This document shows, in pieces, positions 20,529-27,860 of a DNA stretch of 28,706 nucleotides (positions are counted from its first letter, which is position 1; every line of letters starts with the position of its first letter). This stretch comes from a virus. The notes below the pieces were generated by a model, which ran no database searches, was not told where the DNA came from, and saw only the letters and a list, made by a program, of their open reading frames with translations. Location: positions 1 through 28,706 of IMG/VR virus record IMGVR_UViG_3300047546_000298; one strand, written 5' to 3'. The translations under genes and the position numbers were made by a program.

Positions 20529-21416
20529 ATGAAAAAAGATTTGATTATTGGTGGTGCCAGCAATTACACTTGGGACCAGTTGAAGTATTGGGTGAACTCA
20601 ATCAAGAAGAGTGGCTTTGATGGTGATATTGTCATCGTTGGCACTAATCTCAAGAAGGCCACCATAGAAAAGCTAAACTCTGAAGGTGTTATTCTTAGTC
20701 TCTACGGTCGCACCAATGCAGATGGTGATGTTGTAGCGCCAAACAATAATGCTCCTCATGTCGAACGTTTCTTCTATCTATGGAATTATCTGAATGGTAT
20801 TGAACCAGGTCAATATGAAAATGTGATCACTACTGATACTCGCGATGTGGTCTTTCAAACTAATCCTTCTAAGTGGTTAGAAGATAATATGATGGGACCA
20901 CTTCTTGTGGCCTCATCAGAAGGTATGCGATACAAGAACGAACCTTGGGGTAATCAGAATCTACTTGAAGCTTTTGGTCCTTTCTTCCACAATATTCTCA
21001 AAGAAAAGACAATCTATAATGTTGGTACACTTGCTGGTGAATTTGAAACTCTGAAAGGTCTTCTCTCATTCATCTTTCATCTCAGTGTCAATCGACCTAT
21101 CCCTATTGTAGATCAGGCTGTCTTCAACTTCATACTTAATCAACCACCATTCTGCTTTGACACCTTACTCACGAATAATAGTGATGCTTGGGCCATTCAG
21201 CTTGGTACAACAATTGGTGCTGTTGAGTCAGGTAAAGGTGATCTTGGTATGATGTTCATGAGTGATCCTTCAAAGTATCAAGAAATCTATGAAGACAATC
21301 AACCTGTCATTGAAGACGGTGTTGTAAAGAATACTGAAGGTACTCCATATTGCATTGTTCACCAGTATGACCGTGTGAATGGTCTCAGAGAACAGATTGA
21401 AAGGATTTACGGATGA
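20529..21416 (+). CDS. glycosyltransferase-like protein with DTRD motif
   Basis: This 295-residue protein has MKKDLIIGGASNYTWDQLKY and GFDGDIVIVGTN as the start of a GT-A-like fold, YENVITTDTRDVVFQTNP with D103-T-R-D106 in place of DxD, and a C-terminal YCIVHQYDRVNGL where a His often aids metal binding. QAVFNFILN suits the acceptor loop. This outline fits GT8-like nucleotide-sugar transferases (nucleotide-diphospho-sugar fold); the exact family is uncertain. The ATGA at 21413 couples it to the next gene. Confidence 0.65.
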   Translation: MKKDLIIGGASNYTWDQLKYWVNSIKKSGFDGDIVIVGTNLKKATIEKLNSEGVILSLYGRTNADGDVVAPNNNAPHVERFFYLWNYLNGIEPGQYENVITTDTRDVVFQTNPSKWLEDNMMGPLLVASSEGMRYKNEPWGNQNLLEAFGPFFHNILKEKTIYNVGTLAGEFETLKGLLSFIFHLSVNRPIPIVDQAVFNFILNQPPFCFDTLLTNNSDAWAIQLGTTIGAVESGKGDLGMMFMSDPSKYQEIYEDNQPVIEDGVVKNTEGTPYCIVHQYDRVNGLREQIERIYG

Positions 21417-21919
21417 ACCCCGAATATTTTGATATTGAAAACCTGAAGATGTTTGGTATGTGGCCACACCAGAGTTTTATCTCTAGAGCCATTGCACCAT
21501 ATGCCAAGCGTATCAGAAAAGACAAGGTTTCTATTCTGCTTGTTGGTGATAACAAAGGTGAGCAAGCGGTCGACTTTGCCGATCTTTGTGGTGATAAAAT
21601 TCAGAAACTTTCTGTCTTTAGAAATAGTGATGATGATCTTGTCAAGGCTATCTTTACCAAGAACACCAAAGGTCGAGATGAAATCACAGATACTCATGAT
21701 AAGGAATCTTTTGATATCATTTGTATAGATGAACATTCCTGCACCGAAGAAACCTTGAAGAAGTATTATGATCTTGTTCCTAGTAATGGTATCTTCTGTG
21801 GTAATGGTCACGAAACAAATAAAGTAAAAGAAGCCTTGACATCCTTTCGCAGAAGTAGTAAGATTGGCACTCCTATTCAAGTTGCGAACCGTTCGGTATG
21901 GTTCTGGTATAAGAGGTAA
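21413..21919 (+). CDS. SAM methyltransferase-like protein
   Basis: This 168-residue protein has a Rossmann-type layout: SILLVGDNKGEQAVDFADL as a degenerate SAM loop, SVFRNSDDDL, then FDIICIDEHSCTEETLKKY with the acidic end of the fourth strand, and VPSNGIFCGNGHE. It reads like a small class I methyltransferase (Methyltransf_24 type) acting on the same glycan. The SAM-binding loop GDNKGEQA is not canonical (GxGxG), so binding is not certain. It overlaps both neighbours closely. Confidence 0.55.
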   Translation: MNPEYFDIENLKMFGMWPHQSFISRAIAPYAKRIRKDKVSILLVGDNKGEQAVDFADLCGDKIQKLSVFRNSDDDLVKAIFTKNTKGRDEITDTHDKESFDIICIDEHSCTEETLKKYYDLVPSNGIFCGNGHETNKVKEALTSFRRSSKIGTPIQVANRSVWFWYKR

Positions 21920-21921
21920 TC

Positions 21922-22980
21922 ATGAAGACTGCACTCGTTCTTGGTGCCGGTGGTTTTATCGGCAATCATATGGTCAAAAGATTGAAAGAAGAAGGTTATT
22001 GGGTTCGTGGCGTCGATCTCAAATATCCTGAATATGGTCGCACAGAAGCCGACCACTTTGTTCTTCGTGATCTTCGTCATGCTGATGATGTGTATGATTT
22101 GATTGGTTGGGCCGGAGTAAACCGTGATCCTCATCAAATCTTTGCGTTGAAGTTTGATAAACCATTTGATGAAATCTATCAGTTTGCGGCTGACATGGGT
22201 GGTGCTGGTTACATCTTCACAGGTAACAACGATGCTGATATCATGCACAACTCTGCTACAATCAATCTGAACGTGCTTGATGCTGTTCGTGAAAAGAATA
22301 AACGTTTTCAACAAAACACAACCAAGATTTTTTATTCTTCATCAGCTTGCATGTATCCTGAACACAACCAGTTGGACCCAAACAATCCAAACTGTGCTGA
22401 AGATAGTGCATACCCTGCAAATCCTGATAGTGAATATGGATGGGAGAAACTATTCAGTGAAAGACTTTATCTTGCCTTCAATCGCAATCACGATATTCCT
22501 GTACGCATTGCTCGTTTCCATAACATCTACGGTCCGCTCGGCACCTGGGATGGAGGTAGAGAGAAAGCGCCCGCAGCAATTTGTCGTAAGGTAATTCAGT
22601 CTAGAGGTGAAATCGAAGTTTGGGGTGATGGTGAACAAACACGTTCATTCCTGTACATTGATGATTGTATTGATGCTGTTCGTAAGTTGATGGAATCTGA
22701 CTTCATGGGACCTGTAAACATTGGTTCAGAAGAAATGGTTACAATCAATGAACTGGTTGATACAGCAGCCGAGATTGGTAAGAAGAAGATTGCAATCAAA
22801 CATATTCCTGGTCCTACAGGTGTGCGTGGCCGCAATTCAGATAACAGATTGATCTGGGAGAAGTTGCACTGGAAACCTCAATATAATCTTCGTGCTGGCC
22901 TTGAATTTACATATGATTGGATTGAAGAACAGGTCCAAAAGAAAGTGAACAAGCAGATGAAAGATGCTATTACACTATGA
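21922..22980 (+). CDS. gme: GDP-mannose 3,5-epimerase (GME-like)
   Basis: This 352-residue SDR enzyme reads closely like plant GDP-mannose 3,5-epimerase (EC 5.1.3.18). NAD binding is shown by GAGGFIGNH (8-16). The stretch AADMGGAGYIFTGN is GME-specific. The catalytic set is in place: C143 in SSSACMYPE, Y172 and K176 in EYGWEKL, and K215 in GGREKAPAA, plus ARFHNIYGPLGTWDGG and GPTGVRGRNSDN with the R302/R304 region. The numbering is offset by two from Arabidopsis GME. The reaction converts GDP-D-mannose to GDP-L-galactose and GDP-L-gulose. It has a ribosome binding site at AGAGG just upstream. The next gene, a GT10 fucosyltransferase-like protein, is joined by ATGA, making GDP-L-galactose a likely donor. 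Confidence 0.88.
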   Translation: MKTALVLGAGGFIGNHMVKRLKEEGYWVRGVDLKYPEYGRTEADHFVLRDLRHADDVYDLIGWAGVNRDPHQIFALKFDKPFDEIYQFAADMGGAGYIFTGNNDADIMHNSATINLNVLDAVREKNKRFQQNTTKIFYSSSACMYPEHNQLDPNNPNCAEDSAYPANPDSEYGWEKLFSERLYLAFNRNHDIPVRIARFHNIYGPLGTWDGGREKAPAAICRKVIQSRGEIEVWGDGEQTRSFLYIDDCIDAVRKLMESDFMGPVNIGSEEMVTINELVDTAAEIGKKKIAIKHIPGPTGVRGRNSDNRLIWEKLHWKPQYNLRAGLEFTYDWIEEQVQKKVNKQMKDAITL

Positions 22981-23867
22981 AACCTTTACTCAGATTAGGC
23001 TTTACGGACACATTCAGTGGACCTATTAACTTCTTTACCAACATTCTCTCAGAAAGATTCGATGTGGTTCGTGATGATATTGATCCACATTATCTCATCT
23101 TTGGTGACCTCAATTTTGGCAATGATAATGGCCGATATGATGACAGGCCATGTGTTAAGATTTTCTACACGGGTGAAAACGCTCGCCCTTGGGATTATCG
23201 TTGCCACTATTCCATTTCATTTGACCACCATGAGTTTGATGGTCGCAACTATCGTTTACCTCTTTATGTGTTGTATGATTATGATAATCATTTTAGGGAT
23301 GCGCCGAATACTAGCAACGTTAATAGGCAACCAGAAGACTTGCTTGAACAAAAAGATTTCTGTTCGTTTGTAGTGAAGAATGGTGGTTGCGAAAAGCGTA
23401 ATCAGTGGTTTCATAAATTGAATGAGTATAAGCCAGTCGCATCTGGTGGGCCTCTATTCAATAACATTGGTTACATTCTTCCTCGTGGTGAAGAGTCCGT
23501 TCAAGCTAAAACAAAGTTCCTCAACTCATATCGTTTCAATCTTTGCTTCGAGAACTCTAGCTATCCTGGTTATGCCACAGAGAAGCTATATGAGGCTCTG
23601 ACCTCAAAAACTATTCCTATCTATTGGGGTAGCCCAACCATCGAAGTTGATTTCAATACAAAAGCCTTTCTTAACTGGCATGACTATGGTGATGACGATG
23701 ACTTTTTTGAAGCTATTAAAGAGATTGACGAAAATCCAGATTTATATGAGGAAATGTATCTACAACCTATGTTTGCGGACTATCAGAAGGTAAACAAGTT
23801 CTTTGATAAAGATCGTTTTCTGAATTGGTTTCAACGAACAGTTTATATGGGTATCCCACTATCATGA
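22977..23867 (+). CDS. GT10 alpha-1,3-fucosyltransferase-like enzyme
   Basis: This 296-residue GT-B enzyme shows the GT10 pattern: KIFYTGEN (61-68), and the donor-site block RFNLCFENSSYPGYATEKL (186-204) followed by IPIYWGSP (213-220). It uses GDP-linked L-sugars, normally GDP-fucose. No GDP-fucose pathway genes (GMD/FCL) are visible, but the gene directly upstream makes GDP-L-galactose, the 6-hydroxy analogue, which some fucosyltransferases accept. The ATGA overlap supports joint expression. N- and C-terminal signal or membrane segments are absent, so it is cytoplasmic. Confidence 0.88.
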   Translation: MKPLLRLGFTDTFSGPINFFTNILSERFDVVRDDIDPHYLIFGDLNFGNDNGRYDDRPCVKIFYTGENARPWDYRCHYSISFDHHEFDGRNYRLPLYVLYDYDNHFRDAPNTSNVNRQPEDLLEQKDFCSFVVKNGGCEKRNQWFHKLNEYKPVASGGPLFNNIGYILPRGEESVQAKTKFLNSYRFNLCFENSSYPGYATEKLYEALTSKTIPIYWGSPTIEVDFNTKAFLNWHDYGDDDDFFEAIKEIDENPDLYEEMYLQPMFADYQKVNKFFDKDRFLNWFQRTVYMGIPLS

Positions 23868-24610
23868 ACAAATCACTTATCATAACACCAACTGGTATTC
23901 CTATGACTTTCGATCCGCGTTATGATGCGGAGAACCATTGGCGATATACCAATAAGGCTGAACGTAACTACGAGTTGTTATGTGTGGTCTACAATGACTT
24001 TGAGCCTGAGCCTAATTCATATGACCATATCATTCGTATGAAAGGTCATAAATGGCAAATCATGAAAGAGATTCCTAAAGTCTTTGATCTCTCACCTTAC
24101 AAGTATATCGGTTGTGTCGATGATGATCAGATCACAGACATTCATAACTTCAATATAGGTCTCAACTTGGCCGACAATCTGGACTTCAAGATGTGGCAGT
24201 TGTCCATGATTGAGGGATCTGGTATCATATATGATTGTCTGAAACAAAACAAAGATTGGGTCTTCTCAGAAACTAACTTCATTGAAATGGGAAGCACATT
24301 CTTCCGTAAAGATAAATTTTTTGAGGCTCTAGATTTCTTCAATGAATTGAACTTTACTGTTGGTTGGGGTATTGACAAAGTATGGTGTGATGTGCTACAG
24401 TGTACGGCAAATGTGGTTCATGCGGCATCTATCTATCACCCACCAAATCATATCAAACCTTCCTACTACGATCAACAGGAAGCAATGAGAGAGATGAACC
24501 ATATGATCTACGAGGTCTATCCTCGTATCATGCGTGATAAATACAAGCGTGAGAATTGGCAGTTTGTGGATTCTCAAGTGACACTTAAAGCATTTCAACT
24601 TGCGAGGTAA
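23864..24610 (+). CDS. DUF707-like glycosyltransferase
   Basis: This 248-residue protein has MNKSLIITPTGIPMTF, HKWQIMKEIPKVFDLSPYKY, then YIGCVDDDQITDIHNFN (DDD at 86-88) and FTVGWGIDKVWCDVL. The KW..... DDD, GWGID..W order resembles DUF707 (putative glycosyltransferases known from plants and bacteria). ATG 23864 is chosen because its ATGA overlaps the stop of the GT10 gene; an in-frame ATG at 23825 would run 43 bases into it. Its role in glycan building is inferred from context. Confidence 0.7.
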   Translation: MNKSLIITPTGIPMTFDPRYDAENHWRYTNKAERNYELLCVVYNDFEPEPNSYDHIIRMKGHKWQIMKEIPKVFDLSPYKYIGCVDDDQITDIHNFNIGLNLADNLDFKMWQLSMIEGSGIIYDCLKQNKDWVFSETNFIEMGSTFFRKDKFFEALDFFNELNFTVGWGIDKVWCDVLQCTANVVHAASIYHPPNHIKPSYYDQQEAMREMNHMIYEVYPRIMRDKYKRENWQFVDSQVTLKAFQLAR

Positions 24611-24612
24611 TT

Positions 24613-25641
24613 ATGAAGAAGAAGGTCCTAGTTACAGGCGGTGCTGGTTTCATCGCCCATCATGTTATTGATACTATTCTTGAGAGAACTGATTGGGAAG
24701 TGGTGACAATCGACCGCCTTGATTTCTCAGGCAATCTAAACCGTCTCCATGAATTGTTAGAAACGAAAGATGCGGCCACCCGTAAGCGTGTTCGTTTTGT
24801 TTTCCACGATCTCAAGGCTGAGATCAGCCCTTTGACATTCAACAACATTGGTGATTGCCATTATGTCCTGCATCTTGCAGCTGGCTCCCACGTTGACCGT
24901 GCTATTGAGAATCCTCTTGAGTTCGTTCTTGATAATGTGGTCGGCACCTGTAACATTCTAAACTATGCCCGCAAGTGCAAGAACCTTGAACGTTTTGTTT
25001 ACTTCTCTACAGATGAAGTTTTTGGCCCTGCACCAAAGGGTGTTCTGTATGATGAACGCGCTCGTTACAATTCAACGAATCCTTATTCAGCCACTAAGGC
25101 TGGTGGTGAAGAACTTGCTGTTTCTTTCCATAACACATATTCAATGCCAATCTATATCTGTCATACGATGAACGTTTTTGGTCAGCGTCAGCATCCAGAG
25201 AAGTATGTGCCAAAGAGCATCAAGAACATTCGTGATGGTGGCCTGATTACGGTTCATGCCGATCCTGTTTCTGGTCAACCTGGTTCGCGTTTCTATGTTC
25301 ACGTTTCTGATGTGGCTGACGCTCTCATGCACATTCTTAAACTTGACGAACATCGTTTTGAACCTGATTATGGTGGTGCAAAGTGCCCTAAGTTCAACAT
25401 TGTTGGTAATGAAGAAATTGATAATCTTGAACTCATTCAGATCATCGGCAAGGTCATGAACAAGCATGTGAACTATGAGTTGATCGACTTCAATAAATCA
25501 CGTCCAGGTCACGATCTTCGCTACAGCCTCAGCGGTGAATATATGAAGAGCCTTGGTTGGGAACCTCGTATCAAACTGCGTGACCGAATCGAAGAAGTCG
25601 TTCACTGGACTCTTGAGAATAATCATTGGCTCTTGGCTTGA
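24613..25641 (+). CDS. rmlB-like: dTDP-glucose 4,6-dehydratase-like (RmlB type) SDR
   Basis: This 342-residue extended SDR has NAD-binding GGAGFIAHH (9-17), HLAAGSHVDRAIENP, the RmlB-type STDEVFG (132-138; T133, D134, E135) and Y158/K162 in YSATK. CHTMNVFGQRQHPEK and SRFYVHVSDVADAL follow. This is the standard set for dTDP-glucose 4,6-dehydratase, which makes dTDP-4-keto-6-deoxyglucose. The third glycine of GxxGxxG is replaced by Ala (GGAGFIA). No RmlA, C or D is seen here, so it probably feeds another branch, fitting the C-methyltransferase next door. GAGG precedes ATG 24613. Confidence 0.88.
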   Translation: MKKKVLVTGGAGFIAHHVIDTILERTDWEVVTIDRLDFSGNLNRLHELLETKDAATRKRVRFVFHDLKAEISPLTFNNIGDCHYVLHLAAGSHVDRAIENPLEFVLDNVVGTCNILNYARKCKNLERFVYFSTDEVFGPAPKGVLYDERARYNSTNPYSATKAGGEELAVSFHNTYSMPIYICHTMNVFGQRQHPEKYVPKSIKNIRDGGLITVHADPVSGQPGSRFYVHVSDVADALMHILKLDEHRFEPDYGGAKCPKFNIVGNEEIDNLELIQIIGKVMNKHVNYELIDFNKSRPGHDLRYSLSGEYMKSLGWEPRIKLRDRIEEVVHWTLENNHWLLA

Positions 25642-25649
25642 GGTGAAAC

Positions 25650-26888
25650 ATGATGTCAGATTGCAAGAAACTTACAGAATGTGTGGCTTGCGGATCAAAC
25701 AAGCTCAAGCTAGTTCTTGATCTAAAGAAGCAACCTCTCGCTAATTCTTATAAACTAAAGAAAGATGATTGGCAGCCAGAGTTTCCTTTGGCTATCAATC
25801 GCTGTGAAGAGTGTAATCATGTACAACTTACTCATGCTGTTAATCCTTCTCTCATGTTTGAGGACTATCTCTATGTGAGTGGTACGACTCAGACTGGTCG
25901 TGAACACTTTAAGCAGTTTGCTCAGTTCACTAAAGATTTGCACGGTTCAGCCAAGACTGTTCTTGATGTTGGTTGTAACGATGGTACTCAGCTTGACTAC
26001 TTCAAAGAACTTGGTCTGAGAACTTATGGTGTTGATCCAGCCAAAAACTTGTGGTCTAAATCTTCTGAAAATCATTTTGTTTGGTGTGACTACTTCAACG
26101 ATAAGTGGGTCTCAGGTTCTTCAGGCTTAGTTAAAGGTACCACGTTTGATATCATCACCGCACAGAATGTCTTCGCACATACAGCTAATCCTTTAGAGTT
26201 TCTTCATACAGCAAAGAATGTGATGAGTGATGATAGTTTACTTTTTGTTCAAACTTCTCAAGCTAATATGATTCTGAACAATGAGTTTGATACCATCTAT
26301 CATGAACATATCTCATTCTTTAACTCACAGTCCATGAAGAAGTTGTGTGAACGTGCAGGTCTTTATTTAGTTAATGTCGATAAGATGCCTATTCATGGTA
26401 CAAGTTATATCTTTACAATTAGTCGTAAAGAGCGTAAAGGCAACGTTGACTTTGTGATTGCTCAAGAAGAAAAGAGTGGACTCTACAATCCAGAAACATA
26501 TGTTAAGTATGCAAACCGCTGTAAGCAGATTGTAGATGAGTTGGTCATGACTGTCTGCCAATATACAAGAAGCGATGTTGGTTGGCTTGCAGTCGGATAT
26601 GGTGCACCTGCAAAGGGTATGACATTGCTAAATTACTCAGGCCTGAAGTTAGATTTTATCATTGATGATAATCCATTAAAGCAAGGTCGGTTCACACCAG
26701 GTTCTAGTATTCCGATTGTACCTGCGTCAGAGCTTGAGAAGTATAAAGATGCTTTAGTCTTTGTGCCTCTTGCATGGAATTTCTATGATGAGATTGTCAG
26801 AAAGATTAAGAAACTCCGTGAAGACAATCCAAACAATGTCTATGATAGATACGTTACTTACTTTCCATCAGTGGTAACTTCATCATGA
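25650..26888 (+). CDS. TylC3/NovU-type sugar C-methyltransferase
   Basis: This 412-residue protein follows the three-part layout of deoxysugar C-methyltransferases: an N-terminal zinc-binding domain (C11, C14, C52 and C55 in CVAC and CEEC), a SAM domain with VLDVGCNDGT (104-113) and ITAQNVFAHTANP, the family hallmark DTIYHEHISFF, and a C-terminal domain with WLAVGYGAPAKGMTLLNYSG and FIIDDNP. These enzymes put a methyl on C3 of 4-keto-6-deoxy sugars, the kind of product made by the dehydratase encoded just upstream. Two ATGs (25650 and 25653) are close; GAGG at 25640-25643 suits either. The stop overlaps the next ATG. Confidence 0.9.
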   Translation: MMSDCKKLTECVACGSNKLKLVLDLKKQPLANSYKLKKDDWQPEFPLAINRCEECNHVQLTHAVNPSLMFEDYLYVSGTTQTGREHFKQFAQFTKDLHGSAKTVLDVGCNDGTQLDYFKELGLRTYGVDPAKNLWSKSSENHFVWCDYFNDKWVSGSSGLVKGTTFDIITAQNVFAHTANPLEFLHTAKNVMSDDSLLFVQTSQANMILNNEFDTIYHEHISFFNSQSMKKLCERAGLYLVNVDKMPIHGTSYIFTISRKERKGNVDFVIAQEEKSGLYNPETYVKYANRCKQIVDELVMTVCQYTRSDVGWLAVGYGAPAKGMTLLNYSGLKLDFIIDDNPLKQGRFTPGSSIPIVPASELEKYKDALVFVPLAWNFYDEIVRKIKKLREDNPNNVYDRYVTYFPSVVTSS

Positions 26889-27685
26889 AAAAGCACATCT
26901 ACTACCATCTCTATCTTCCAGATGAACATGCAGCATGGTCAAATTATCTTCTAGAACAATATAAACCAATCGAAGATAATTTTCTGATTGATGCTGTTGA
27001 TAAGTTTCATCTTGTATTGGTTGGAAAACCAAAGAACATAGAGATGGCATCAGCCCTCGCAAGTGCGCTTATTCCAAAACTGGAAATTCACACTTTCGAG
27101 GACAAGTTCAAGAGTGACAAGGACCTTCACACTCTTGATACCGACTTGCATGGTCGCAATGAAAGACCTATGACCGAATATGGTACACTATGTCTCATTG
27201 CTGATCATGCTCGTCGGGAAGATGCTCACTTCTTGTATATGCACGCCAAAGGAGTCACCTCTTATGAGAGGTGTCTTCGTTCAGGTAGATATGCTGAGTT
27301 TAGAAACTATCTATACTGGCGTAAGTTTCTTGAGTGGGCTGTTGTTGAACACTGGCAGGAATGTAATCGTATGCTTGAGACATATGATGTTGTCAGTTGT
27401 AATTACTCAGAATGGCCAATGAAGCATTTCAGCGGTAACTACTGGTGGTCAAAGTCCGAGTATATCAAGAACATCGCTCATATCAATGATGATGCTTGGT
27501 GGGCTTCGGAGTGCCAAAAACATCCTGATGTAAACCCGCTTACATGGCGTTTGCGTGATGAAATGTGGATTTGTCATGGTGAGAATGCAAAGATAGTCTC
27601 ATTGAAGAATGCCGACAGACCACCGCCACATGGTACTCTGGCGGTTGACTTAATGTGTAGAAGAATGTATGCTGGATATAATTGA
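26885..27685 (+). CDS. glycosyltransferase-like protein of the phage glycan cassette
   Basis: This 266-residue protein has IYYHLYLPDEHAAWSNYLLE, a helical middle, FLYMHAKGVTSYERC and KHFSGNYWWSKSEYIKNI, with HGRNERPMTEYGTLCLI between. I have seen the pattern 'Y.H.KGV...FSGN.WWA...Y' in bacterial capsule-type and phage proteins that sit in glycan clusters. No DxD is obvious, so catalytic type is unclear. It joins the previous gene by ATGA and its end overlaps the DUF1289 gene by 17 bases. Confidence 0.6.
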   Translation: MKKHIYYHLYLPDEHAAWSNYLLEQYKPIEDNFLIDAVDKFHLVLVGKPKNIEMASALASALIPKLEIHTFEDKFKSDKDLHTLDTDLHGRNERPMTEYGTLCLIADHARREDAHFLYMHAKGVTSYERCLRSGRYAEFRNYLYWRKFLEWAVVEHWQECNRMLETYDVVSCNYSEWPMKHFSGNYWWSKSEYIKNIAHINDDAWWASECQKHPDVNPLTWRLRDEMWICHGENAKIVSLKNADRPPPHGTLAVDLMCRRMYAGYN

Positions 27686-27860
27686 GTCACCCTGTATAGG
27701 AGTTTGTGACTATGGTGAAACAGCCTATAAAGAGAAAAACTCTGAAAGAATATGCCGAGGATGCGGCCGCACGGCTGAAGAAATCACCGAGTGGTTCAAA
27801 GCCAACAACGAAAGAAAAGTTGAAATCAAAACCTCAGCCGAAAAAAGGAAAGTAAAGTGA
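27669..27860 (+). CDS. DUF1289 cysteine-rich small protein
   Basis: This 63-residue protein has ESPCIGVCDYGETAY, then ICRGCGRTAEEITEWFKA, the DUF1289 pattern of four Cys (C9, C13, C29, C32) in a small Fe-S or zinc-type fold. It is common in proteobacteria and rare in my memory of phages. ATG 27669 overlaps the end of the upstream gene by 17 bases, and its stop (27858-27860) overlaps the GTG of the next gene. The tail is basic (TSAEKRKVK). Its function is unknown. Confidence 0.8.
   Translation: MLDIIESPCIGVCDYGETAYKEKNSERICRGCGRTAEEITEWFKANNERKVEIKTSAEKRKVK

Noticed and set aside
21407-22314. Reverse-strand frames in the sugar cassette
   Set aside because: Opposite recognised enzymes and without family motifs or starts.
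27645-27682. TTGACT and TATAAT as a promoter for the end of the sugar cassette
   Set aside because: The spacer is 26 bases, too long for sigma70; a 17-base spacing gives only TATGCT. It lies in coding sequence.
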